A stretch of DNA of 9,760 nt from Bacillota bacterium (GCA_009780875.1 WQZE01000026.1:1-9760), one strand, 5' to 3'; shown: positions 1-7,661, numbered from the stretch's first letter. A program made the numbers and translations. The notes: a model not told the origin generated them from the sequence alone.

Positions 1-745
1 AAAAACACGCATAGAACTCTTTGGTGTTTTTTGTGATTTGCGTCATTTGCCAATCATTTTGCATTTTTTCAATTTTGCCGTAAGGGGGGTTGGAAATAAC
101 TTTTGCATTGATTGGCAATGTCACCGCTTGGCTCAAAAAATCAACACAATAAACTTGAATTTTGTCTATCAAATCCCTTCCGTACAAAAAAGCAATAGAG
201 CACTTGCAAATCATCAACGCCACTGGGTCGTTGTCAAACAAATATAGCCGCTTCTGTGTTATCAAGTCTCTTGCATTTTCTCGCCCAAGCAAGGCAAGAT
301 ATGCCAATATCAATACACCCACACCACAAGCGACATCACAAATATGCTCCCCAGGCAAGGGCAACAACCACTCCGCCATCACACTCGCCACATCCTTTGG
401 CGTATAGTATTGCCCTTTGCTTTTTTTTGCGTGCTTGTCTATATTGGCAAGCCCATATTCATACAACGCCCCAAATGCTTTCACTTGCAAAAAAGGTGTT
501 TCCCCCCCCTCCAATACAAAAGCACAAATTTTTTCCCAAGTCACACGCAAACCAACACTCTCAATATCCTTTTTGTAGTCAATCAATGAGTACTCTTGGG
601 CACCCTTCTGTATTACTTTGACTATGTCAAAATTTTGGAAGCCTGTTTGGGCTTTCAAATGCAAATCCGGGGAAATCCAAGCGTGCGTGTCTTTCTCACC
701 CGTTGCTTGTGTTTCCCAAAAAGATACTTGTAAATTCTTAGACAA
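1..745 (-). CDS. N6-adenine DNA methyltransferase, partial (runs off the left edge)
   Basis: Partial gene; 248 codons are visible and the C-terminus lies outside the window. It should transfer a methyl group from S-adenosylmethionine to adenine N6 in DNA. Numbered from the chosen start, I see GQYYTP at 111-116 (motif X region, as in HsdM-like N-6 methylases), DVACGVGVL at 137-145 (motif I, AdoMet binding), DND at 171-173 (motif II) and NPPYGK at 219-224 (motif IV, catalytic). The first 110 residues resemble the helical N-terminal part of HsdM-like enzymes. No in-frame ATG follows the stop at 778-776. I chose TTG at 745 because TTGGAG lies about 9 nt upstream; TTG at 760 is the alternative. 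The gene begins 30 nt after the endonuclease gene and reads in the same frame as it. It probably protects the second strand of an asymmetric site, or it belongs to another system beyond the edge. The methylase call is firm; its role is inferred. Confidence 0.88.
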   Translation of the reverse strand, partial: MSKNLQVSFWETQATGEKDTHAWISPDLHLKAQTGFQNFDIVKVIQKGAQEYSLIDYKKDIESVGLRVTWEKICAFVLEGGETPFLQVKAFGALYEYGLANIDKHAKKSKGQYYTPKDVASVMAEWLLPLPGEHICDVACGVGVLILAYLALLGRENARDLITQKRLYLFDNDPVALMICKCSIAFLYGRDLIDKIQVYCVDFLSQAVTLPINAKVISNPPYGKIEKMQNDWQMTQITKNTKEFYACF

Positions 746-775
746 TAAAACTGACTCCAAATTAAACTGAAATTT

Positions 776-1483
776 TTATATAGACTTGATAAAATGTACA
801 ATTTTCTCTACAAACAAACCATAATCATTGCATATAACCGCACTTCCAAAATGACAATCCATAGGACTCATTTTTACATCCAACTCTTGCTTTAATTGAT
901 TTATCAAGTGTGCCCTTGTTGTGCTTTCCGGGCTTGCAAATTGCTTGATATCCAATAAACATACCAGCGTTTTGTTGGGGGTATGGATACTGGTCAAAAC
1001 ATCATCTTGTGACAATTTCATATATTTTTGCAAATTGTGTTCTGTGACCGTTTCCCATTTTGTAACCCTGTCGTCTTTATCAAAATACGGCATTTTTTGT
1101 GGCAAAATGACAATCTGAAAATAAGCATTCTGACCAGACCTGATATTGGCAGTCTCCCCCAACATACTCTCAAAATAATTATTTGAATTTTGCGAATAGT
1201 TGCTCATCACAAATTTGACAGCAATCCCAGCAACTCGTCTCTTGCTCTTTTTGTGACAAATCCCAATATCCACCTTCTTGTCAAAATACCGACCCGCAAG
1301 TTGCACTTCTTTGTTGGCACCCATTCCCAATGCAAAAATCTCAAACTCGGGTCCAAGAATTTGTTGCAAATGCATTGCAATAGCACCGTGCAACACTTTG
1401 AGTTTTTCATTACTTCGCCTATGCGTATCCAAATATTTGAGGTAGGCTTGCCTAATCAAATTCAAAAACTCGTCATTATTCAT
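776..1483 (-). CDS. Putative type II restriction endonuclease, PD-(D/E)XK-like
   Basis: 235 residues, a normal size for a type II restriction endonuclease. I cannot name a specific family. The likely core is E59, G64-R65-Y66, D72 in KVDIGI, then the strand ending A88-V89-K90. This is followed by SNYSQNSNNYFESMLGE (94-110), carrying E105 and E110. A classical D...(D/E)XK site would have an acidic residue where A88 stands. The K90-x14-E105 spacing resembles the displaced glutamate of NgoMIV/Cfr10I/Bse634I-type enzymes. Position between two adenine methyltransferases supports restriction as the function. The ATG overlaps the end of the upstream methylase by 8 nt (ATGAATAA), and GGAG lies 7 nt before it, so translation is probably coupled. 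The gene is A/T-rich compared with the housekeeping genes. An unrelated DNA-binding accessory protein cannot be excluded. Confidence 0.72.
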   Translation of the reverse strand: MNNDEFLNLIRQAYLKYLDTHRRSNEKLKVLHGAIAMHLQQILGPEFEIFALGMGANKEVQLAGRYFDKKVDIGICHKKSKRRVAGIAVKFVMSNYSQNSNNYFESMLGETANIRSGQNAYFQIVILPQKMPYFDKDDRVTKWETVTEHNLQKYMKLSQDDVLTSIHTPNKTLVCLLDIKQFASPESTTRAHLINQLKQELDVKMSPMDCHFGSAVICNDYGLFVEKIVHFIKSI

Positions 1484-2918
1484 TCTTGTTCTCCGCTTGA
1501 TAGATTAGATATTTATACAAATCACTAGAAGAAAAACTATAATACCCACCATTTTTGTATTTGCCAAGTGCCACAACATAACTTACAAAGTCCTCTGTTT
1601 TGAGTATACTTGCTATGTGTTCAAAGGTCAAATCCGTCAGTATATAAAGTCCACTATACACGCCTTGCCCCGCAACTATCTCGGTCAGTTTAATGCTTGC
1701 CACATCTTTGAGTATGGTGCTTATAGCAATTTTGTTTTTTTGTGTATCCTTGATTGCCTGACTACGCCCAAATGCATACCAACCTGTTTTCGCATCAAGA
1801 CTCCGATTTTGCAACTGACTTTTTTTCTCCAACAAATATTGCTGCAATGGTTTGTCCAACTCTGCAAAACCCACTAGATTGCCATTATCCTCATATGGAT
1901 AAATACACTGCTTCCATTCTTGCGTAGATGCTTTGCAAACATCAATGATATACTTTGACTTTGCACCAAATTCAAAACTCTCTTTGATAAAAACGCTATC
2001 TGCAAGGGTTGCATATGCATTTTTCACCACAAACAAACCGGATTGCTTGGGAACATAGGACTGTATTTGTTTGGCTTGGCTTTGCTCTCCCTGTCCCAAG
2101 AAAAACTTTCCATTGCATACAATGTCCTGCATATGCAAAGTATCTATCCACGCAATATTGCCGTTTGATTGGTATTTTGCAAACGCAAACTTGTGAGAAC
2201 GCTGTGCAAAATCAAAGACACCAATGGTTGTATATGTGACAAAGTCAAAAGGTTGATAATGTCCTAAATCTATCAATTTTGTCAAATGTCCCGTACTTTC
2301 TATAAAGTGTCTAAAATGTTTTCCTGCCAGGCTGTTATAAAAAGAATTGGGCGTAATATAACACAATTTTCCTTTTGCCCCAAGCATTGCAAAGCCAATC
2401 TCATAAAAAACAAGATACAAATCTACCATCCCACTCTGTGCAAAGGAAAATTTTTTGACCCGCTCAATATCTTGCAAATGGTGCACTCTCACATAGGGCG
2501 GATTCCCCACTACAAAATCCATCTTGTTGTCAAATTGCTTTTGCAAAAGTGTATCTCCACACACAATGTCCCAGGCTACATCACTCACCCCATAAAAACG
2601 CATCGTATGATTCAAGTTTTGCAAACATTCGCAGTACGCATTCCAATCAATTTCTATCCCGTGAATATAAGTTTGCAAATGTGTATGCAATCCTTGATAA
2701 GTCCCATACTGTTCCCCGTGTGCCTTTGTATATCTAGCAACGATTTCACACAAAAATGCTCCATTCCCGCAACTATTGTCAATGATATGTTTTTGCAAAA
2801 TATCGGCACCTTGGTAACCAACCAAATCCAACATATCACAAACGATTGAGTGCGGAGTATACACTTGCCCCAAGGTTTTCGTGTGCTTGCTAGTCTTTGC
2901 CAAATTTATTGCATTCAT
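1476..2918 (-). CDS. N6-adenine DNA methyltransferase, TaqI/Eco57I-like
   Basis: 480 residues from the ATG at 2918. The reading frame stays open further upstream inside mnmE, but those residues are the mnmE 3' end read in another frame. The chosen start leaves 4 bp after the mnmE stop and begins the conserved core correctly. Motifs: GQVYTP (17-22, motif X), DNSCGNGAFL (47-56, motif I), GIEID (87-91, motif II), GDTL (121-124, motif III), NPPY (139-142, motif IV). After about residue 300 comes a probable target-recognition domain, with GWYAFGRSQ (379-387) and GGYYSFSSSDLYKYL (457-471), typical of the TaqI/Eco57I group. It should methylate adenine N6 and protect the host from the adjacent nuclease. 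Length fits a stand-alone methylase, not a fused IIG enzyme; I see no nuclease domain. Only a weak GGGA precedes it, so expression probably depends on translation from mnmE. Confidence 0.92.
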   Translation of the reverse strand: MNAINLAKTSKHTKTLGQVYTPHSIVCDMLDLVGYQGADILQKHIIDNSCGNGAFLCEIVARYTKAHGEQYGTYQGLHTHLQTYIHGIEIDWNAYCECLQNLNHTMRFYGVSDVAWDIVCGDTLLQKQFDNKMDFVVGNPPYVRVHHLQDIERVKKFSFAQSGMVDLYLVFYEIGFAMLGAKGKLCYITPNSFYNSLAGKHFRHFIESTGHLTKLIDLGHYQPFDFVTYTTIGVFDFAQRSHKFAFAKYQSNGNIAWIDTLHMQDIVCNGKFFLGQGEQSQAKQIQSYVPKQSGLFVVKNAYATLADSVFIKESFEFGAKSKYIIDVCKASTQEWKQCIYPYEDNGNLVGFAELDKPLQQYLLEKKSQLQNRSLDAKTGWYAFGRSQAIKDTQKNKIAISTILKDVASIKLTEIVAGQGVYSGLYILTDLTFEHIASILKTEDFVSYVVALGKYKNGGYYSFSSSDLYKYLIYQAENKNE

Positions 2919-2922
2919 CGTG

Positions 2923-4287
2923 TTATTTTCCCAAACAGAATTTTGAGAATATTTGGTCCAGGATTTGGTCGGTTGCGTTGATGCCTTTGATGGCGGAGAG
3001 TGCTCTGTGAGCGGCGTTGAGGTCACTGGCGATTTTGTCAAGGGGTTGGTTTTGGGCTAGGGACTGGATACACGATTGTATGCAGTCTTGGGTGCGAGTG
3101 AGTGTGTCATAGTGCCTTTGGTTGTTGATGGCTAGGACATCAATGTGGTCTATGGTTTGGTCAAAGATGTGTTTTTTGAGTGCCTCTATGTGGGTGCCAC
3201 ACTTGGCGGATACCGCAAATTTGGTGCTGTCCGTATGGGGCACTGCATCCACCTTGTTGTGCACTTTGATGATTTTTGTGTTTTTGGAAAGACAAAAATC
3301 ACCACCCACATACACACCCTCATAGGTCACTCCACCAAGGTCAAGCAGTACATCACTTTGGGTCATTTGCTCATATGTCTTTTGTATGCCCTTTTTTTCC
3401 ACAATGTCACTAGTCTCTCTCACGCCCGCTGTGTCACTCACAAAAAACTTGATGCCCAAAAACTCATACTCATCGGTCACCACATCTCGTGTTGTCCCCG
3501 CAATCTCTGTCACAATGGCTCTATCATATCCAAGCAAGGCATTGATGAGACTGGATTTGCCCGCATTGGTCTGCCCCACAATGGCAATCCGCACTCCATT
3601 TTTTTGTCGCCTTCCCCTTTCAAAACTGTCACACATCGTTGCAATTTCCTGTGTAATGCTTTGAAGCCTTTGCACAAACTGCGGGTACTCTGCCGTCAAA
3701 TCAATATCATCGGGATAATCCAACGCCGCACTGATGGGTGCCAAGATGGACAAAATACCCTCACCTACTTTGTCAAAGCCTTGGGCATAGTCCCCCACAA
3801 GCATTGCCCGACTGACCTCCACTTGTTGCAATGACTCACTACAAATCAAATCGTGCACTGCCTCCGCCTGCACCAAATCCATCTTGCCACCCAAAAGGGC
3901 ACGCATCGTAAACTCCCCCGGTCTAGCCAATCTTGCGCCAAGAGACACAAGCCGTTTAAGAATGCTGTCCACAATGATTTGGTTGCCGTGACAATTGATT
4001 TCTACGGTGTCCTCTCCGGTATAAGAATGGGGTGACGCAAAATACACCACATAGCCATCGTCTTGCAACACCTCCGTAGTGACTATCCCATAGGTCATTT
4101 TTGCGTGAGGCAACACACAATCCGGTCTAGTACCACCCTCCAAAGAGCCTTGCCCCTTTGATGGAGTGGTACGCTTGCTTGTGAAACATTGCTTGATAAT
4201 GGACAGTGACTTTGCCCCGCTCATCCTAATCACCGCAACGCCCCCACGCCCCATCGGCGTGGTTTGTGCAACAATGGTTTCGTTCAT
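2923..4287 (-). CDS. mnmE: tRNA modification GTPase MnmE (TrmE)
   Basis: 454 residues. With MnmG it installs the 5-carboxymethylaminomethyl or related group on U34 of certain tRNAs, using 5,10-methylene-THF. The N-terminal folate-binding domain starts TIVAQTTPMGRGGVAVIRMSG (4-24) and contains TGED (90-93). The GTPase domain has GQTNAGKS (238-245, G1), GTTRD (264-268, G2), DTAG (285-288, G3) and NKVD (344-347, G4). The chain ends FCLGK, preserving the catalytic cysteine motif (C451). GGAG lies 8 nt before the ATG, and ispA ends 35 bp upstream. Residues about 39-58 are extra: SG to TGED spans 66 residues here against about 48 in E. coli as I recall it, and the excess coincides with a palindrome in the DNA. 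All motifs remain in frame, so the protein is probably functional. A methylase gene starts 4 bp after its stop. Confidence 0.97.
   Translation of the reverse strand: MNETIVAQTTPMGRGGVAVIRMSGAKSLSIIKQCFTSKRTTPSKGQGSLEGGTRPDCVLPHAKMTYGIVTTEVLQDDGYVVYFASPHSYTGEDTVEINCHGNQIIVDSILKRLVSLGARLARPGEFTMRALLGGKMDLVQAEAVHDLICSESLQQVEVSRAMLVGDYAQGFDKVGEGILSILAPISAALDYPDDIDLTAEYPQFVQRLQSITQEIATMCDSFERGRRQKNGVRIAIVGQTNAGKSSLINALLGYDRAIVTEIAGTTRDVVTDEYEFLGIKFFVSDTAGVRETSDIVEKKGIQKTYEQMTQSDVLLDLGGVTYEGVYVGGDFCLSKNTKIIKVHNKVDAVPHTDSTKFAVSAKCGTHIEALKKHIFDQTIDHIDVLAINNQRHYDTLTRTQDCIQSCIQSLAQNQPLDKIASDLNAAHRALSAIKGINATDQILDQIFSKFCLGK
4130..4172. repeat. 43-bp imperfect palindrome inside mnmE
   Basis: The ends are perfect inverted copies, GTACCAC and GTGGTAC. 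Inside, CCTCCAAAG faces CTTTGATGG, giving a long imperfect hairpin around a centre near 4151. It encodes residues about 39-53 of MnmE, exactly where the protein is longer than usual. It resembles small palindromic elements known to insert in frame in genes (the RPE elements of Rickettsia are the precedent), but I recognise no named family. I found no second clear copy in this window. Confidence 0.6.
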
Positions 4288-4322
4288 TTTCTTTTCTCCG
4301 CTGAGTTGTTGACCCTTTGTGC

Positions 4323-5195
4323 TTAGTCCATCATTGCAAGCAATCCGTGCAAAAACTCTGTGTCATACCGTTCTCCCAAAAACCCAAGCAACGCCTTGCA
4401 CTTTTCTATTTTGGAGTACATTTGTTGCTTGGCTGCCTCATCCCCTAGGACGGACACGAGACTTTGCTTGGTGATTTCTCGCTCACTGCTTGTCCCATTG
4501 TAATACTCTTCAAGGTCATCCTTGATTTGAAAAGCCACTCCAAAATGACTACCAAAAGAGTTGAGTGCCTCTATCACCTCAGGCTTTGCACCCACCAACT
4601 GTGCAGCCCCCACCAAACAAGCACAAAAAAGAGAGGAGGTCTTGCCCATATAAATGGGCTCAAAATCAACGCACTCCACTCCTCCCTCATCAAGCAAGAT
4701 ATCCAACACCTGCCCCGCAATCATCCCTTGTCCACCCGCATTGCCAAAAATACACTCCATAGCCCTTGCTGCACCCTTGTGCAAGCCCGCAACTTGGAGC
4801 CCAATCTCGCAAGCCAAATTGAGCAGTCCATCGCCAATCAGCACACCCATTGCATCCCCAAACATTTTGTGTGTGGAGAGTTTGCCACGCCGATAATCAT
4901 CGTTGTCCATACACGGCAAATCATCGTGCACCAAACTATAACTATGAATGAGTTCAATGGCACAAGCAATTTTGAGCGTGGTTGGATTGATGGTGCCCCG
5001 AAGCATTTTGAGCGTGCCCAAAAACATCACGGGTCGCAACCGTTTGCCACCGCCCACCACTGCATACTTGATGCCATCCACCAATCGTGGTGGCATATTG
5101 GTCAAACCATTCAAAATTTCGTCCAGCCCACTTTCTACTTTTTGCTTGTAGATTGTGATTGCTTTTTCAAATCCATTGGCCTTGCCTTTTGCCAT
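4323..5195 (-). CDS. ispA: Farnesyl diphosphate synthase-type polyprenyl synthetase
   Basis: 290 residues from the ATG at 5195. It condenses isopentenyl diphosphate with allylic diphosphates to make farnesyl (or geranylgeranyl) diphosphate for quinones and undecaprenyl phosphate. GGGKRLRP (48-55) binds isopentenyl diphosphate. The first aspartate-rich motif is D91-D92-LPCM-D97, the bacterial DDxxxxD form, followed by RRG (102-104). GQVLD is at 161-165 and the second motif is QIKDDLEE (223-230). That second motif has glutamate where DDxxD usually ends, a modest change. A longer reading adds 17 residues, but GGAGG sits 7 nt before the chosen ATG. xseB ends 61 bp upstream and mnmE follows after 35 bp; in Bacillus, dxs would usually follow ispA. 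The residues before the first motif (YSLVH) match E. coli IspA-like farnesyl synthases, so C15 product is likely but not proven. Confidence 0.95.
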   Translation of the reverse strand: MAKGKANGFEKAITIYKQKVESGLDEILNGLTNMPPRLVDGIKYAVVGGGKRLRPVMFLGTLKMLRGTINPTTLKIACAIELIHSYSLVHDDLPCMDNDDYRRGKLSTHKMFGDAMGVLIGDGLLNLACEIGLQVAGLHKGAARAMECIFGNAGGQGMIAGQVLDILLDEGGVECVDFEPIYMGKTSSLFCACLVGAAQLVGAKPEVIEALNSFGSHFGVAFQIKDDLEEYYNGTSSEREITKQSLVSVLGDEAAKQQMYSKIEKCKALLGFLGERYDTEFLHGLLAMMD

Positions 5196-5202
5196 TTTCT
5201 GT

Positions 5203-5207
5203 CCTCC
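5203..5207 (-). promoter_or_regulatory. Shine-Dalgarno GGAGG that fixes the ispA start
   Basis: GGAGG lies 7 nt before the ATG at 5195. The in-frame ATG 51 nt further upstream has no comparable site, so the shorter ispA protein is preferred. Confidence 0.85.
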
Positions 5208-5256
5208 GCCAAAAACCATTTCTACAAGTTTTGTCACTGCTTGCAATCACACGGCC

Positions 5257-5487
5257 TCAATAATCACTCTCCATCAACTTGTCCGCCTCTTTTTTGAGGA
5301 GCGTAATTTTGCCTTTATAAGTATCCAGCGTATCCATACAATCTTTGGCAAGCACAATCCCTTGCTCAAATCTTGCAAGGCTGCTCTCCAAAGCGGTATC
5401 ACTCTCGCTCTCTTTTGCCAACTGTTCCAACTGTGCAATTTTTTGTTCCAGTGTTTGCTCACTTTTTGCTTTATGATTGGTAGCCAC
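5257..5487 (-). CDS. xseB: Exonuclease VII small subunit
   Basis: 76 residues from a GTG at 5487. XseB binds the XseA large subunit; the complex degrades single-stranded DNA from both ends to oligonucleotides. The protein is almost entirely helical. LEQKIAQLEQLAKE (13-26) is followed by LESSLARFEQGIVLAKDC (33-50) and a charged C-terminal helix, the usual XseB pattern of two helices with an LE-x-S-L-x-x-F/Y-E-x-G core. The GTG start is preferred over ATG at 5541: AAGGGGGG lies 4 nt before it, the length matches the family (about 70-80 residues), and overlap with xseA falls from 71 to 17 nt. The overlap suggests coupled translation, which would help balance the subunits. Family call is firm; the start is probable. 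Confidence 0.92.
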   Translation of the reverse strand: MATNHKAKSEQTLEQKIAQLEQLAKESESDTALESSLARFEQGIVLAKDCMDTLDTYKGKITLLKKEADKLMESDY

Positions 5488-6712
5488 CTTGCCCCCCTTG
5501 GCTCTTTGTATTTTGCAATGATGGGTCGTTTGTCTTGACACTTTGCACAGACGCCTCTACTTGCCCCTTGTGCATAAAAATCACAATATCATCACCTGTT
5601 TTGAGTTGTGTAGCACTAGATACCTCCACGCCCCCTTTTTGCACCTTGGCATACCCTTGCAAAAACAATTTGCTCGGATTGACCCCGTCCAGCCGTGCCA
5701 CAACGGACACACACCGTTGTGTTGCGACTTGAACACACTCCGTGACTCTTGCATTCAAACCAGCAAGCGTACTCTTGACCTTGTTTTCTAGTCTCCCCAT
5801 TTGCCTATGTGTATGATACAGCATATTGCCCGTATGCACCGCCACTCGCTGTCTTTGCAAATCGTATGCACGAGTCAGACCGTACCGCAAGGCCGCCAGC
5901 GTTGTTTTGATTCTATCAGGCTTGATGGACTTTTGCTCCATCACCATCTGTGCCGCAATGCTTGGCGTACCCGCTCTTGCACTTGCTGCAAGGTCACACA
6001 GTGTATGGTCACTCTCGTGCCCCACCGCACTCACCACCGCAATTTTGCTAGCAGCCACCGCACGCACAAGTTGTTCGTCATCAAAGGCACTCAAATCACT
6101 CTCACTCCCGCCACCTCTTGCCAGCACAATGCAGTCAATCGGCTTGGTGAGTGTCAAATTGTATTGGTTGACATCTCGCAAAGCGTGTATCAACGATGCC
6201 ACGCTTTCCTCCCCTTGTACTCGCACAGGCACAATGCAAATATCTACACCGTCGTTTTTCTCCTCTGCTACTCGCAAAAAATCGTGTATGACCGCACCTT
6301 CCAGACTTGTCACGAGCGCCACTTTTTTGATGCTTGACGGCATAGGCACGACACGGTCAAAACATCCTTGGCTACTCAATCGGGCTTTAAGTTCTTGCAA
6401 CTGTCTCTCTTTGTCACTTTGTCCGCTTGCATCCACCTTGCGACACACAAAAGACACTTTGCCACTTTTGGGATAAAAAGATACACGACCCACGGCTTGT
6501 ATCTTTTTGCCCTCTATGCTTTGCACATCCAATTTTCCAAAATAAATGCAAGACAAAATGGACTCAGCGTCCTTGATAGAAAAATAGGTGCTCTCCCCAA
6601 TACACTTGCACTCACAAGCATCGCCCACAACACAAATGTTGGACAGCACAAACTCATCTTCAAATACATTTTTGACAAAATGATTGATTTGTGATACGCT
6701 AAAAGTTTTCAT
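5471..6712 (-). CDS. xseA: Exonuclease VII large subunit
   Basis: 413 residues from the ATG at 6712, which has GAGG 6 nt upstream; an ATG 18 nt earlier in frame lacks this and adds residues before the usual MK-x-x-SVSQIN opening. XseA is the catalytic subunit of the single-strand nuclease. An OB-fold domain covers about 1-95. The catalytic domain holds VTSLEGAVIHD (134-144), RGGGSESDL (199-207), GHESD (231-235) and RAGTPSIAA (246-254). A long helical coiled-coil region (about 260-345) binds XseB. The C-terminal segment NPSKLFLQGYAKVQKGGVEV (345-364) is also conserved. In the first catalytic block, SLEG replaces the common SPTG. A short Gly/Gln-rich tail ends the protein where xseB begins. It starts 40 bp after folD. 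Confidence 0.96.
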   Translation of the reverse strand: MKTFSVSQINHFVKNVFEDEFVLSNICVVGDACECKCIGESTYFSIKDAESILSCIYFGKLDVQSIEGKKIQAVGRVSFYPKSGKVSFVCRKVDASGQSDKERQLQELKARLSSQGCFDRVVPMPSSIKKVALVTSLEGAVIHDFLRVAEEKNDGVDICIVPVRVQGEESVASLIHALRDVNQYNLTLTKPIDCIVLARGGGSESDLSAFDDEQLVRAVAASKIAVVSAVGHESDHTLCDLAASARAGTPSIAAQMVMEQKSIKPDRIKTTLAALRYGLTRAYDLQRQRVAVHTGNMLYHTHRQMGRLENKVKSTLAGLNARVTECVQVATQRCVSVVARLDGVNPSKLFLQGYAKVQKGGVEVSSATQLKTGDDIVIFMHKGQVEASVQSVKTNDPSLQNTKSQGGQGGYQS

Positions 6713-6752
6713 ATAGACCTCACAATGCACTTGTGAATCCTTGTTTCTCTTG

Positions 6753-7634
6753 TCAACCCATTCTTTTGGTGGAACTCATACGGCTTATCGTGCGTCGTTC
6801 TGCCAATACAAGCGTGTTCTCAATCAAGGCAGATACGGTCATCGGGCCCACGCCGCCAGGCACGGGTGTGATGGCACCCGCAATTTTTGCCACAGAATCA
6901 AAATCCACATCTCCAAAACATCTGCCATTGATATGATTGAACCCAATATCAATGACCACCGCACCCTTTTTGACAAAACCGGCCCCAATCAATCCTACCT
7001 GCCCTGCCGCCACAATCAAAATATCGGCCTCTTTTGTTTTTTCTTTGAGTTGCGTAGTATGCTTGTGGCACACCGTGACCGTTGCTCCCATATTGAGCAA
7101 CATCAACGCCATCGGGCGTCCCACCAAGTTGCTGTCACCCACAACGACAGCGTGCTTGCCTTGCAATTGAATTTGGTACTGTTCCAAAAGCATCATCACA
7201 CCAAGAGGCGTACACGGGCGTGTCCCCATCAATCGTTGTGACAACAATCCCGCATTGACCGTACTCAATCCATCCACATCTTTATCGGGTCGTATCATTG
7301 CCAAGACATCTCTCTCGTTGATATGCTTGGGCAGTGGCAATTGCACCAAAATAGCATCCACATTGCTGGTAGCATTGAGTCTTTGAATCACCTCTACAAG
7401 TTCTGCCTGTGTGACATCATTCCTCATATGTCTCTCTGCACATACAATCCCCGTGCTATAACAAGCCTCCAACTTTTTGCGTACATACGCCTTGGAGGCG
7501 GGGTCATCCCCCACCAATACCACACCAATCCCCACCGCTCGCCCAATGGCAAACGACAAGTTTTGTACTCTCTTTTTTTGCAAAGCCATCATATTTGCCG
7601 CCAATGCTTTGCCATCCAATAATATTGTCGCCAT
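6753..7634 (-). CDS. folD: Methylenetetrahydrofolate dehydrogenase / methenyl-THF cyclohydrolase
   Basis: 293 residues. FolD interconverts 5,10-methylene-THF, 5,10-methenyl-THF and 10-formyl-THF in the cytoplasm, feeding purine and formyl-methionine synthesis. Active-site residues are present: Y50 and K54 (YxxxK), Q98 in VQLPLP, and D121 in DKDVDG. The dinucleotide fold follows, then ITPVPGGVGPMT (255-266). Two residues near the NADP 2'-phosphate differ from most relatives: GDSNLVGRP (166-174) has D167 where Arg is common, and CHKHT (189-193) has K191 where Ser is common. AGGA lies 5 nt before the ATG, and nusB ends 27 bp upstream. The last 15 residues are a basic tail of unclear meaning. MnmE, encoded downstream, uses a product of this pathway. 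Confidence 0.97.
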   Translation of the reverse strand: MATILLDGKALAANMMALQKKRVQNLSFAIGRAVGIGVVLVGDDPASKAYVRKKLEACYSTGIVCAERHMRNDVTQAELVEVIQRLNATSNVDAILVQLPLPKHINERDVLAMIRPDKDVDGLSTVNAGLLSQRLMGTRPCTPLGVMMLLEQYQIQLQGKHAVVVGDSNLVGRPMALMLLNMGATVTVCHKHTTQLKEKTKEADILIVAAGQVGLIGAGFVKKGAVVIDIGFNHINGRCFGDVDFDSVAKIAGAITPVPGGVGPMTVSALIENTLVLAERRTISRMSSTKRMG

Positions 7635-7661
7635 ATTATTCCTATCCTCGTCTTCACGCTG

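Noticed and set aside
2919..3041. A 41-residue N-terminal extension of the first methylase
   Set aside because: These codons are the mnmE 3' end in another frame. The ATG at 2918 sits 4 bp after the mnmE stop, and the conserved methylase core starts just after it.
5485..5520. Possible second copy of the mnmE palindrome at the xseA/xseB junction
   Set aside because: It shares only short strings (GGCTCTTTG and CTTGCCCC), has no matching inverted arms and lacks the GTACCAC ends.
4464..6476. Long plus-strand open frames (277, 216 and 178 codons) opposite ispA, xseB and xseA
   Set aside because: They are antisense to well-recognised genes, have Cys/His/Ser/Pro-rich compositions typical of shadow frames, and carry no motifs.
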